In this document: positions 43,541 through 55,330 of the stretch, piece by piece
How positions within the stretch are numbered: position 1 is the stretch's first letter
Layout: each line of letters starts with the position of its first letter
NCBI GenBank assembly: GCA_001584585.1
Contig: LSYV01000001.1
Location: 337,069-401,068, forward strand
Direction: 5' to 3'
DNA length: 64,000 nucleotides
Source of the DNA: Gonium pectorale
Lineage: Eukaryota > Chlorophyta > Chlorophyceae > Chlamydomonadales > Volvocaceae
The notes under the pieces: model-generated
Told to the model about the DNA's origin: nothing
Seen by the model: the letters and a program-made list of their open reading frames with translations, nothing else
Databases searched by the model: none
Translations under genes and position numbers: made by a program

Positions 43541-45354
43541 CCTGATCTTGGCTGCCTCCGTTTAAAGATGAACAGCAGAAGATTGGACAACTAGTAAGGG
43601 CGTATCGTCGCGACGCTCACAAAGGAAAACCCAGGTGCTATCATTGTGCAACATAGCAAAGCATGACAGCTTAAATGGCCGGCCGCTAAGCGGTTGCAGC
43701 GGATCCGTGCGTTGCAACGGCCCAGCCAAGACAACCAACAAAAGCAATGGTTACCGTTTTCGCAGCTTTCAACGCGGGGGTCGTGAAGCAGCTCTGCGCC
43801 GATTCAGTTGTCTATGCATGGTGAGGCCGAAATGGACGCAATATGTGGGCATGCCGGCACAGGAGTGGGCGTGGCTGGGTACGTAAATATGGGGGGTGGT
43901 CGGAAATAGGCTGTCCAGCGGGTCCAACGGGTCACGGAAGGGGGACGGGTTAGAAGCGGGGGATGGGAAGGAGAGATAGGGCCGTTTGTATTGTTTGGAT
44001 GGATGGTATGGTGTAGCGAAGTCGGGGTGGTTGAAAGGGAAAGAAGGGATTGAGGGTTTGGGTTGCTAGGATGGCTTAGCAGAGTTGGGGGGGTTGGAAA
44101 GTAGGGTCGGGACCTTTGGGGGTGGGTGAGTCTGTGAGCTGGTGTGGAGTACTTGTAATCGCTGTAACAAGAGGTGTGAATGCAAATTTGAAATGGTCGT
44201 AATGTAGGAACGAAAGGAACAGTGGGTACTGTTGGACGCGTTGGACCTGTTCGTTGTGTTTCAACGGGTCCCGCCTGCGAACCGTTGGCGGTTGCGAGGT
44301 TGCCGTGGCCATGAAGAAGGGGGGGCTTTATACAAACCTATAGGGCTTTTGTAATAGTTCCCGACTGTAAGAATGGCTCATCTCTTGCGCATGGCTCGGG
44401 ACAGGGACGCGTATCAGCGCAGAGGGCACCATGAGCAAAGGGCCGCACAAACAACCACGGCAAGATTGTACAAGGAGTGAGGGTTTTGTGGGCGGAGCCC
44501 CCGCCGCGAAGCGGCATTGCTTGGGGGTCTGTGTGTCCGGACCAAACTCCATCCTACGCTTAACCAATTAGTGCAGTCTAATGATTATAGTTCTCCTTAT
44601 ACGTTTGTGGAATTCCATACCGTTGGTTAGCATTTGGCGATGGTCAACGAGTCCATTGACTGGTCAGCTTTGGAAAGCTGCCCCTCCCAAACAACACCAA
44701 CTGCCCCGGAATAAAGCCACGATAATACCGTGAGATATGCACATACCTCTGCTAGACGCCCGGTCTCTGAGTTGCATGCTGGAGCTCACAGTTCTCGCAA
44801 CCATGTCAACTCATTGGCCAGCCAAGGACCCGGCGGCACGGTCACGACTATTCCCGCACAAGGCAAGCGGGGCTTCTCTAACAAACTTTGGTGCTCTTTG
44901 CGGACAAACACTGGGGTTCATGATGGGTGACACGGTTTCGCTCCCCTACCCCTTGGGGCGGGCGCCAACGGCGGGTGCGCTGCGGGTGCGGGATTGCGGG
45001 TCATGTCAAACCGGATGCCCCTGCCCATGCATCCGCTGCGGTTCACATATACGTTCCACCCTTCATGACCGAAATTCCCGTTACGGTCTCACGGGGCTCC
45101 GCCCTTTTCCAAGCTTCAAGGAAGCTTTTCCCCTACTTGTTACCATCTACGATCACTGCGTTCCTCCGATAGTAACCTAGGTTTGGCGCTACGGGTCTTA
45201 GGTAGCGAATGGACCTCAGCCGAGGGCCTTACACGCGCCATGGACGAGGGGAGTGGGCCGCTGCCCGACCTCGTGCGGGAAGCAACGCGCCTTGGGATGG
45301 AAACGTGCCAGCCGGCGCCGCAACCAGAGCCCTACATCACGCCTGACACCCTAG
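43541..45354. other. No gene recognised; GC palindrome at 44490-44520
   Basis: G/T-rich simple stretches at 43.9-44.1 kb and the palindrome motif gggcggagcccccgccgcga are the only structured parts. Confidence 0.5.
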
Positions 45355-45930
45355 CTAGCGCTCCTTCTTGGCCTTCTTGGCCTTCCGGCGGCTGCCACCC
45401 TGCTGCTGCTGGGACACGGCATACGCAATCTCCTGCTGTGCCGCCTGCGCCGGGAAGGCCGGCCGGGCGTAGCTCTTGCGCACAGCCGTGCGCTCCTTGG
45501 CAGCCGTGAGCGCCTCCGCGTTGACGGACTCGAAGTCGATCGCCTCGCCCAGCTTGCCGAACATCTCCTCGCGGTAGGCTGCCGCCACGCCGAGGCCGTT
45601 CGGCATATTGGGGGCGATCTTCAGGAGGCTGGTGAGCCAAAGCGCGGTAAGCTGCTCGATCTCCCGCGCGGCAGCGAGAGACTCCTCCGAGGCATCATCG
45701 GCGTTCAGCCCCGACATGAGACGCTCGAGCAGCTGCTTGTAGCGATAAGCCAGCTCCGCCTGCTGCGCAATCGCCGGCGAATAGTTTTCGCGGGTACGCA
45801 GTCCTTGCAGCTCGACCGTCTGCTGTAGCGAGCTGATTTGACTTTTGAGAGGTTTGAACATGTCGTCGATCACCAACTTCACCTCAACAACTTGGCCCGC
45901 GACCGAGTAGACATGGCGCGCGGTGAACCC
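45355..45930 (-). CDS. Coiled-coil ORF, possibly retroelement gag-like
   Basis: About 190 residues from VVEVKLVIDDMFKPLKSQ through QQAELAYRYKQLLERLMSG, EIEQLTALWLTSLLKIAP and ALTAAKERTAVRKSYARP to a Lys/Arg tail (RRKAKKAKKER). It is helical and charged with a basic C-terminus, which would suit a nucleic-acid-binding capsid protein. The 5' limit is probably an acceptor near 45880; the frame beyond that looks non-coding. No family is recognised. The second LTR element lies just upstream. Confidence 0.5.
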   Translation of the reverse strand, partial: GFTARHVYSVAGQVVEVKLVIDDMFKPLKSQISSLQQTVELQGLRTRENYSPAIAQQAELAYRYKQLLERLMSGLNADDASEESLAAAREIEQLTALWLTSLLKIAPNMPNGLGVAAAYREEMFGKLGEAIDFESVNAEALTAAKERTAVRKSYARPAFPAQAAQQEIAYAVSQQQQGGSRRKAKKAKKER

Positions 45931-46195
45931 GAAGTAGCCACCACACGGTGGCACTAAAAAGCAACGAGCTCTGTAGTGGTAGACAGAATGCCTGACACTG
46001 GCTCGTTGCGCGCCAAAAGACCGGCGCTGCTGCCGTACAACCGCTAAGACCCTCCTCGCCAAACCATCTATTTGTGTTGGCATGCGACTGATGCGGCGCG
46101 CTTGATGAGTACCCGCGATGCGCAAGGCCGAAGTGGAGCAGTAGGTGGTGACGTCGGTGCTGCGTGTGGGGCATGACATGGTGCATAGTGGAGCG

Positions 46196-47480
46196 TGTGA
46201 CACGCCGCGGCGTCAGCGCGCGCCCGACATCCGGACAAAATTTTTCGCTGACTGAAAACAGGATCGTGGCAAGTGCTCTACCTCACAGAGCGGCTGTATG
46301 GCGACAGCGCCCTGCTTAGCCTGCTGGTTGAACGCCGAAACTGCCGAAACCACCGCGCCAATAGAGACTGGCACGGGAGCGCCAAGCACTTACGACCACC
46401 AGGAGTATCGAGATGCGGAAGACGGAAAGCGTTGTTGAACTGTAGACGAAGCTGACGCACGTAAACACCGCTGCGCTGGTGTTTACGCCTTGAAGCCGAG
46501 CCCTAGGAAGGGGCGTGCCGAACGGCGCCTTGGCGAAGCCCAGAGCAGGATCTTGAGGCGACGCACACAGGGTTACAGATACGTAGACGCAGGGACTATC
46601 GGGCCCTGAACCGGAACCGTCGACTGCTAGCCAAAGGTCGTGCGCACACGCGTCTTATGGACTTGGTCAATAGCACCACACATGGTCTGTTGGGTATCGC
46701 TGGTTGCAGGCCCCGCGGCTGACAGCCCCTTAAGTAGGCCAGCCCCTGCGGTACAACCCGCCAGTACTGCCAACCAAAACCCTAGTAGGATGGTCCCGGA
46801 ACACAAGATACGGGCCACAGCGAATCCTACCATGGTCTCGGAAAGTACGGAAAGTACCGGCAGATGTACCGGCAGACCCTACAATGGTCCCGGAAGGGCC
46901 TGGTTTCGGGGCATCCTGTTCCTGCACACGGGCCTGCAGGGTCCTGCAGGCCCGGTTCCGGAGCATCCCCTTCAGCATAACGTAATGCCACCCGTTCCTG
47001 CAAGACCTGCAGGCCAGGTTCCAGAGCTATGCCCAGGCCGCCCGCCTTCCAAGCACTTACACTCGAGCCACCAACAGGGCCCTGGGCAGCCGGCACCAGC
47101 CTGAAACACACAGCTCAGACACTAGACAGCAAGGTGCCTCCACTACACACATGCACTTCGTGCCGCTATGTAAACCAACCGTCGGCGGCTCTCCTGTACT
47201 ACATACGGGAATGTGAAGTACGTAAACTCTGCTTTTTGGTGCCTTCGCAACTATCGTTGCTTCGGCTTTTGCTAATAGGGAAGTCAAGGGCCCCAGGAGT
47301 CACTTGCCGCACCAAACCGACGAGTCATGGCGAGCTGCCATACCTCCAATACCGCCTAATATACATCCACAACCTATATTCATACAAAGCAAGGCTTAGG
47401 AAGTCAGTAGAATGCACCGGCACTGCCTCACAACTACGTGTCCGGACACTCATTGTGGCATCCCTACATGGCATGTCACA
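46196..47480 (-). repeat. 3' LTR of the gag-only element
   Basis: Matches 50241-51516 from 46205 on. The extra terminal CGTGTCACA (element orientation) at 46196-46204 is absent from the inner end of the other LTR. The ends are TGTGACATG..CGTGTCACA. Confidence 0.92.
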
Positions 47481-47773
47481 GCTGTGACGCGTTCCCCTGC
47501 TAGCGCCGTCCGACCCCTGGACGGCCATTGGACCGTAGCAAAGCCCAGTAATTGGCGGTCCAACTTCAACTGCTGCACACAAAGCAGAACTGATAGGCAG
47601 GCGAACCCATACACGCGGACCCATGGGTCGTAAGTCGCCTATGATCCCGGCAGTTGTTTGCACATGCACATCGGCCTTTAACCCATACAAACATCAGCAC
47701 CATACTACTTGAGCGCAGCTTCAAGCCCAGCGCTCGTATCGATGTGCATCACTCATCAAGAATCGCCTAGCAG

Positions 47774-49273
47774 TCAAATACCTCCGAGCGAGCTCCTCTC
47801 CTGCTGATGCCAAGGGGGCACACCTGCCTCCCAGGGGCTGAGCCCACGCTTGGACGGAGGGGCAGCACTGCCCGTAGGAGCCAGCCGGCACAAGAACTCC
47901 CAAAGAGGCTGTGATCCCGGCAAGCTCCAGGTTGATGAGGTGAAGGCTGACTGGGGCGTCATGGTGTTGGTCCACGCTGAGCTGAGCACTGGGTTGCCCT
48001 GGACTGGTGATGACACCTGAACACCGTTGGGCCGCAAGTCCCAGCAAGTAAGTGCAGGGGGGCCTTCCCCTGCTAAGCCGGTTAGGCCGCCATGCTGGAG
48101 GCATGGCACAGGGGCACCGGCCTGCAGCCAGGGGACGACCCATGCTGGGCTAGATGAAGGCAAGACAGGAGGAGGCCGATCCGTAGCAGGAATCTGCTCC
48201 GAGGATGGCACACACACCCAAGCTGTGCTGTTGGAGATGCCCCAAGGAGCCAGTGGCTGACTGTCGCCCAGCCACCACACGATGACACCTGGCTGTCCGC
48301 TGGTAGGGCGGCCAAGGCTGATGGTGGGGAAGTCCCAGAGGTGCACCTCGGATGACGTGTGGGCCCCCGCCGTGCCTTCCCCTGCTAAGGCGGTTACTCC
48401 CGTAGGGGCAGGGGCAGAGGAGTAGATCTCGTCCTCCGCAGCAGGCTGAATGTCGTACATGAAGTCCTGGTAGCCTTCCGTTGATGAAGAAGATGAGCGG
48501 TAGGACCGATAGGAAGTGTCGGAGTCTGAGCCCGAAGTGTAGCCATCTTCGCTTTCGCTGTTGCTGTCAAACTCGCTGCCAGGGCTGTTGGTGTGTCGCA
48601 GGCCAGCAGCACTGGGCAGACCCATGGGTCGGTCCACACTCTCGGGCTGGGGACTCGCCCATGGCAGGTAGACCTTCTCGTAGTATTGCATGGCTGTGTC
48701 GAAGCATTGCTTGGAGCCATCTGATTCAGGCGCCGTGTCCGGCTCGTACAGCTCACATGGCTCGCATGGCTCCCATGGCTTGTATGGCTCGCATGGCTCG
48801 GACTGGTCCTCATAGGGGCTGTCCTCACCGTAATCGCTCTCACAAGCGGCGGGGCTGTACGAGCCGCTCCAGGACCGCCGGCAGGGTGCCTCGCTTATGT
48901 AGATGGCGTCGCGCATGGCGGTATCCAAGTCTTGGGGGCGAAGGAGGTAAACACTGTCATAGATGTCCGCACCCAGGCCGCTCATGAAGTGGTGAAGGGA
49001 CCTTGGGTCCTTGTGCGGGTCAACACCGATCCTTGCCGCTAGCTGCAGATAGCGATCAGCATACTGCTGCACGGTTTCACCCTCGCCTTGATGGCAATTG
49101 GAAAAGCGGTAGCACAGCTCCTGCTGACTCAGGCCAAAGCGGCATGAGAGGGCGAGGCGGAAGGCGCCCCACGAGGCGATGCCATTGGCGCTGGCCATGT
49201 CCCAAACCAGCGCCTCCGCAGTGAGGCGACAGCGTGCAACCCGCAGCTTGTCATCATCTGCCCAGCCGTACAA
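47774..49273 (-). CDS. Gag of the pol-less LTR element
   Basis: A 499-residue frame. The N-terminal 170 residues are Gag capsid-like: CRLTAEALVWDMASANG, FGLSQQELCYRFSNCHQG, ETVQQYADRYLQLAARIG and HHFMSGLGADIYDSVYLLRP. The middle is acidic and Ser-rich (EDGYTSGSDSDTSYRSY), with a Glu/Pro/Cys/Tyr repeat (EPCEPYKPWEPCEPCE). The C-terminal part is Pro/Trp-rich and unlike known Gag domains. No zinc knuckle is seen. The frame may start upstream of 49273. It is related to the gag at 33591-35024 and to the fragment at 55057. Confidence 0.85.
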   Translation of the reverse strand: MYGWADDDKLRVARCRLTAEALVWDMASANGIASWGAFRLALSCRFGLSQQELCYRFSNCHQGEGETVQQYADRYLQLAARIGVDPHKDPRSLHHFMSGLGADIYDSVYLLRPQDLDTAMRDAIYISEAPCRRSWSGSYSPAACESDYGEDSPYEDQSEPCEPYKPWEPCEPCELYEPDTAPESDGSKQCFDTAMQYYEKVYLPWASPQPESVDRPMGLPSAAGLRHTNSPGSEFDSNSESEDGYTSGSDSDTSYRSYRSSSSSTEGYQDFMYDIQPAAEDEIYSSAPAPTGVTALAGEGTAGAHTSSEVHLWDFPTISLGRPTSGQPGVIVWWLGDSQPLAPWGISNSTAWVCVPSSEQIPATDRPPPVLPSSSPAWVVPWLQAGAPVPCLQHGGLTGLAGEGPPALTCWDLRPNGVQVSSPVQGNPVLSSAWTNTMTPQSAFTSSTWSLPGSQPLWEFLCRLAPTGSAAPPSKRGLSPWEAGVPPWHQQERSSLGGI

Positions 49274-49489
49274 CTTGGCAAAGAGATCGACGCCTGCCGT
49301 CTATTCGCCGGGATCTTGGCTGCCATCGTACGTAGGTACCGACAGCAGACTCTCAGCCGTGATGCGCTGGGGGTGCAAGGGAGCATCCATGAGGGCCGTC
49401 CAATGGCTGAGCCCTCAGCTGTAAGTTCCCAGCCTGACGTTTCAATAGCTGTCCATCAAAGTATGTCGCAGACGTTGGCAGAGAGATGG

Positions 49490-49745
49490 GAAGGGAGGCG
49501 ATGGCGGTATGGATGGGAGAAGGCGGTGATCAAGTGGTACGGAGATGGTGGAGGAATGGATGGGAGAAGGTGGAGAACGAGGGGAAAGGAGACGTTGGTG
49601 GAATGGATGGAAGGAAGTGGAGGGCGAGGGGAAAGGAGACAGTGGCGGAAGGGATGGAAGAAGGTGGAAAGAGAGGGGAAAGAAGACGATGGCGGAATGG
49701 ATAGGGGAAGGCGGAGAGAAGGGGAAAGGAGGCGGTGGAGTTGCG
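49490..49745 (+). repeat. Purine-rich imperfect tandem repeat
   Basis: gaggggaaaggagac, variable spacers and ggaatggatgggagaagg recur roughly every 45-64 bp, almost free of pyrimidine runs. It lies between the gag start and the 5' LTR in the leader of the pol-less element. Confidence 0.75.
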
Positions 49746-50227
49746 CTCTAACGGCGGCTCCACGTGGCGGTACGAGGCCGTTGAAGATAACGACCGACAG
49801 GCGAACTTGAGATAGTACAGTGAACTCGGATAATTCTTGATAGCTTGAGACGCGGTAGAGAAACGGTCCGCGTAGAAGTTGACCACCGATGTTACGTCGA
49901 GTCCGAAACAGACGCTGTAGATCACCAGAAATATTGTAGTAGCTCCAATCTGTCTCCAAGTTGAATTCTTCTCGACGACGAAGAAGCGGAAAAGGCGCGG
50001 CGAGCCTCGAGAAGACGATGGCCTTGCAACGGCACGCACGCTTAGCAAATCTGTTGTCTTGGACAAATATACTGAAATTCTCGGAGGCCTTGGTGAGATC
50101 CAAAACGGAAGCTGAGAAGCTCAGGCAGCAGGCCAGGTCGCAATGAGGATGTCAAAGCGAAACCAGTATCATTCTTGCGGCGATAACCAAGTAGGCTCGA
50201 GGTAAGGAGCGGCAAGCCATCTCCCTA

Positions 50228-50240
50228 CGTCTCGATACCA
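50228..50240 (-). other. Primer-binding site of the gag-only element
   Basis: TGGTATCGAGACG in element orientation, immediately next to the 5' LTR. It shares TGGTATC with the other LTR element's site. Confidence 0.8.
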
Positions 50241-51516
50241 CCGCGGCGTCAGCGCGCGCCCGACATCCGGACAAAATTTTTCGCTGACTGAAAACAGGAT
50301 CGTGGCAAGTGCTCTACCTCACAGAGCGGCTGTATGGCGACAGCGCCCTGCTTAGCCTGCTGGTTGAACGCCGAAACTGCCGAAACCACCGCGCCAATGG
50401 AGACTGGCACGGGAGCGCCAAGCACTTACGACCACCAGGAGTATCGAGATGCGGAAGACGGAAAGCGTTGTTGAACTGTAGACGAAGCTGACGCACGTAA
50501 ACACCGCTGCGCTGGTGTTTACGCCTTGAAGCCGAGCCCTAGGAAGGGGCGTGCCGAACGGCGCCTTGGCGAAGCCCAGAGCAGGATCTTGAGGCGACGC
50601 ACACAGGGTTACAGATACGTAGACGCAGGGACTATCGGGCCCTGAACCGGAACCGTCGACTGCTAGCCAAAGGTCGTGCGCACACGCGTCTTATGGACTT
50701 GGTCAATAGCACCACACATGGTCTGTTGGGTATCGCTGGTTGCAGGCCCCGCGGCTGACAGCCCCTTAAGTAGGCCAGCCCCTGCGGTACAACCCGCCAG
50801 TACCGCCAACCAAAACCCTAGTAGGATGGTCCCGGAATACAAGATACGGGCCACAGCGAATCCTACCATGGTCTCGGAAAGTACGGAAAGTACCGGCAGA
50901 TGTACCGGCAGACCCTACAATGGTCCCGGAAGGGCCTGGTTTCGGGGCATCCTGTTCCTGCACACGGGCCTGCAGGGTCCTGCAGGCCCGGTTCCGGAGC
51001 ATCCCCTTCAGCATAACGTAATGCCACCCGTTCCTGCAAGACCTGCAGGCCAGGTTCCAGAGCTATGCCCAGGCCGCCCGCCTTCCAAGCACTTACACTC
51101 GAGCCACCAACAGGGCCCTGGGCAGCCGGCACCAGCCTGAAACACACAGCTCAGACACTAGACAGCAAGGTGCCTCCACTACACACATGCACTTCGTGCC
51201 GCTATGTAAACCAACCGTCGGCGGCTCTCCTGTACTACATACGGGAATGTGAAGTACGTAAACTCTGCTTTTTGGTGCCTTCGCAACTATCGTTGCTTCG
51301 GCTTTTGCTAATAGGGAAGTCAAGGGCCCCAGGAGTCACTTGCCGCACCAAACCGACGAGTCATGGCGAGCTGCCATACCTCCAATATCGCCTAATATAC
51401 ATCCACAACCTATATTCATACAAAGCAAGGCTTAGGAAGTCAGTAGAATGCACCGGCACTGCCTCACAACTACGTGTCCGGACACTCATTGTGGCATCCC
51501 TACATGGCATGTCACA
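50241..51516 (-). repeat. 5' LTR of the gag-only element
   Basis: 1,276 bp, about 99.7 percent identical to 46205-47480 by eye. It ends at tgtcaca followed by AGCG. Confidence 0.95.
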
Positions 51517-51520
51517 AGCG

Positions 51521-54500
51521 GCTACACGAACCCAGAGCAGATGGCAGTGTGTTATGGTCTTATATATGGACGGAGTAATGGGGCCAAGGCAGATGGTACA
51601 CGATGGAAGCGCTGGAAGGGGCCAGGAAGCAGGGCATGACAGCGTGTTCGGCGTGTGCAGCGTATGAGGGGAAAGAAAATGCGTACACAGACCCGTGGGA
51701 CAGTTGTGCGGGCCTGCCGCAGGTGCCTGCCTGTGCCTGACGGTGCGCTGGACGGCCTGATCGCCTGAACGAGCGCAGCGGTGCTGTCCTGGGACTTGGA
51801 GCCTCTTCCGCAGTTGGCGACGCGCCTGCTGAAGTACCGGCAACACGGCTGGACACCTGGACTGCGGTACGGAGGTGTAGAAGTGAGCGCCAACGGTAGC
51901 CGTCGAGGGCGGGGCATCGGGCAGTGAGGGCCAGTCGAACGGGCCGGGCACTACCTATGTATGCCAGCACGGACTGTTCCAATGATAGCGAGGAAGGGAA
52001 TGAGCTGCAGCATGGCTGCGACTGCAGGGCGCCATCAGCGTGATGTCTCTATTCTCGGGGCATTGATTGGATGCCGTCCCTGGGGGTGGCGCCATGGGGC
52101 ACTGCCAGGCATGGGCCGATGGACGGTGCTCCTGTGCCGCCAGTGCGTACGCCATTCTCGTGTGGGCAGGGTAAGTGTGGCGGCGGGTTTGATACAGTGA
52201 TGCATGATACAGTGATGCATGTGCGTTCGGATTGGGGTCGTGGACGATGCGGCCTACGCAGGAGCCGCAGAATAAGGGTGGAAGATACGATGGAAGCCGC
52301 ACATGCAACATTGAATCGACAATGCACCTGCCCGACAGACACGGGCTGGTTTGCGGATAGAATGTGACAACACGCTCACTGTAATTATGGCGACGTATGC
52401 ATATGCAGCAAGGCTTGGCAAGTCAGACAGGGTCCCCGACGAAGCATCCGGCGGGTTAGGTGGTCGTACGGCTTGCGCTGTGCATCACCGGCGTTGCGGG
52501 CCACACGAAGATGATTCTGGTCCCAGCCTCCAAAGTGCTCTTGGAATACGCGTGCGTCCCGCGTTCGGCGTCCGATGACAGTTTAAGCGCAATTGACAGT
52601 TTAGTCTGTTTGCGACCAAGATCCAAAAGGAACGCGCAGGAAGCTGCCGACTTGGTGTATCGAGGGGCTGCTGAACGAGAAAAGGCCGCGTCAAGCCCGT
52701 GTACTCGGTCATGATTGTTCCGGTTTCCAGCATTGCCACTCCCGTTACAAGCCAACCCGAACCCGTGCCAACCAGCCAAGTCTGAAACGCCAAAGACCAG
52801 TCCGGTCCAAACACTACGCAATCCAAAGAGCTCAAGTACCTGCAAGCAGAGAAAGCGTTCTTATTCACCGCAGGGGGACGCCTGGGTGGTGTTATACCAG
52901 GGCCTAAAACGGAGGCTTTCCACATCACTAGGATCTCGGAACAAGCACCTACGTGACTACGTTGTAATCGGCGAGAATAGCCTACACCGACTTCACACCT
53001 CCCTTAAGACATAACAACCGTACACCCGTGTGGGTGCACTCCTGTGGAACGCAGGAAACCTCGGTTTCCATATACTACGCTACGCTCCGTAAGGAAACCG
53101 TCGAGTTACATAGGCGCACTCCCTTTCCCCATGTCCCGCGCCTGGCCAGGCCGCAGTTCGGCGGTGCAACACGGCCATGTGTTCCATGCATGCCACCACC
53201 GATGGTCTACTGGCTAATGCGATGCGATGGGTGCCTGACACAGTCGTGTCCTGGCAAAAGCACCGCGCGCATTCGAACCTGTCCTTGCCCGCGGCCCACC
53301 GCTCCCAACAAATACCTCACGGCGGGCGCCTAGCCTAGCCTAGTCTTTGGGGACTCACCACCCCTCCACGCCCAACACCGAGCTTGCCTACCAGCTCCAC
53401 AGCAATCCAGCGGCCCGGCGCCGCGTAGCGTATGGGGATGAGGTGGCATGAGCCGGGCACGCGGATGGCCAGCAATGGGGACTAGGCTCAGGCGCTTCTG
53501 CGCCGGCGGCGTCGAGCATGACCACGTCAAGCATGGGCGGAAGGTCAGCTGCGGTAGAATCGGCTGGCTAGTGTCCTTGTTGCCGCTGTAATGTGACGGG
53601 ACCTGAGGCTGCAAGCGTTCTGTACTACAGTAGCTGTCCCTCGCTTTAATGCAATTCGGTGATGACCCGGTGGAGGCAACCGGACCCCAAGGCATTGACG
53701 AGGACCTTTACACAGCAGAGAGAGCAAACACGCGCAGCGAGCGCAAGAAGCGCAGCAAGCGCGGCGAGCGCAACAGCGGCAACCAGCCAAAAAACCCAGT
53801 GGCGCCGGCGGCGAGCCAAACGCCCCCGCAGGCTGCCAAGCAGGAAAACCGGACGCAGCCGACCGCCGCGACCAGCCGGAACCCGCCGGCGCCACACAGC
53901 GCAAACCAGCGCGCCAAAACGGAACAACGACGTCGGGCGCCCGCGCCCGAGGCCCGACCGAACACCCACCGGCCAGCAGAGACCGGCCGACCCGAACCCC
54001 AAGCCGCCAGCACCGGCGGCTGCCGCGCGCCGCGCACCAGGCAGGTGCGCGGCCCGGCCGCCCCAGGTTCCTGCAACGAAGCACGCGAGAGCTAGCGCGG
54101 GGAGTAAAAACTGGACCCGGGGCCGAAACTCAAAAAACCTCCCCGCAGCTCTCGCGCGCGCGCCCGCGACCGACCACCGCACACCTCCCCCACCGGCCAC
54201 GCACCAACCGGGCGGGGACCATACGGCCGTCCGCCCGGGCGCGCCGGAAACCCCGCGAAGCCCCCCCCCGACCCAAAACCCGCGCCCGGTGTCCGGCAGG
54301 GGTCGCTCGCCGTGCGGATGCGCCGCCGCTCCGAGGGCTGCGAACGGGTGGGGCAGAGCCGGGAGGCTCGGCGACAAAAGGGAGGGAAGTGAGTCAGCTC
54401 GCAAGCGATGCAAGCTCTCAACTGTGAAGGCAGAATGCCGAACAGGGAGAGCGAGCAGCGCTAAGCTCAGGACAGCTGTACGACTTCCGTACAGAACTCT

Positions 54501-54744
54501 GCTTAGCCCTTCCGGGGCTTCGCCCCTCCAGGCCTAAGCCTTAATTTGTGCTGGGTCTCGCAGGGTTTGCTGGCTTTGTTGTGAGCCGTCCTCAGGCGCC
54601 GCAGGGCGGTCTGTGAGGTGCGCTGGCGGACTGCTGATTTGTTGAGAGCGGCATAGATTGGCCGGGGCGGGCCGCCATTGGCGGCGTTTGTGGTAATGCT
54701 AGTGATGACTTGGAACGGGCGCAGCGCCTGATGTAGGTATGCTT
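51521..54744. other. No gene recognised; GC-rich island at 53.7-54.4 kb
   Basis: Frames at 53646-54537 are open on both strands only because the region is very GC-rich; they show no domain. A 15-bp duplication (gatacagtgatgcat) lies at about 52192-52220. Confidence 0.5.
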
Positions 54745-54870
54745 CTTGCGAAAAAGGAAACTGAAACAGGGAAGGCAACCTCTACGGTCATACACACCCG
54801 GGGGTGCGATGTTTCCAGCAGGGCTCCGAGTACAGGGCATGGTGGGCGAGGGAGACGAGCAGACGGGCCC
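54745..54870 (-). repeat. Dispersed repeat R1, copy with flanking extension
   Basis: gaaaaaggaaactgaaacag, cctctacggtcatacac, gatgtttccagcagggc and gagtacagggcatgg on the plus strand, i.e. R1 in minus orientation. The similarity appears to continue to about 54980. Confidence 0.8.
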
Positions 54871-55056
54871 TACAGGTGTGGACCAGTGGCATTGTTACCT
54901 GACGATATGTGGCGGTGCGTGGAGGGCCTGACGAGCGGTGCGGTCGAGGATGTTACCAGTCCATCGGTGGCCAGCGGTTACTAGTCTCGGGGTGCCCAGC
55001 CCGCTGGCAGGCTGCGCAGGCGTGGCGTTTGGCTGGCCGAGTTTAACGAGTAGGTA

Positions 55057-55330
55057 GACGTGGCACGCTGCCTTGGAGTGGAAGCGCAGATATGGGACTA
55101 TGGTCACACTCGTATCAACACATGTCGGTCCTTCCGTACAGCCTTCCTCAACCGCTTTGCCGTACGCAAGGAAGAGCTCTACAACAGCCTCTTCAACTGC
55201 CAACGGGGGCGCTACGAGACAGTACAGCAGTACGCTGACCGCTACTGCCATCTGATTGCGCGGCTTGGCATCAATACACATCGCAATCCAATGAGCTGGC
55301 TGCGCTGCTTGATCAGCGAGGCTTACCTTT
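55057..55330 (+). pseudogene. Gag fragment
   Basis: Encodes FRTAFLNRFAVRKEELYNSL, ETVQQYADRYCHLIARLGIN, then a degraded SWLRCLISEAYLF. It is homologous to the two gag ORFs in the window but truncated at both ends. Confidence 0.85.

Larger units (their letters stand above)
46196..51516 (-). mobile_element. LTR retrotransposon with gag but no pol
   Basis: Two 1,276-bp LTRs with about four substitutions enclose 2.8 kb containing one gag ORF and no RT, RNase H or integrase. The target duplication is AGCG (46192-46195 and 51517-51520). A primer-binding site (TGGTATCGAGACG, element orientation) abuts the right LTR and a purine tract (AGCAGGGGAAC) lies near the left LTR. This fits non-autonomous elements that supply their own Gag and borrow Pol, possibly from a relative of the 12-kb gypsy element, whose primer site begins the same way. 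Confidence 0.92.

Noticed and set aside
53646..54537. Long open frames on both strands
   Set aside because: Very GC-rich sequence with open frames on both strands and no domain; likely compositional.
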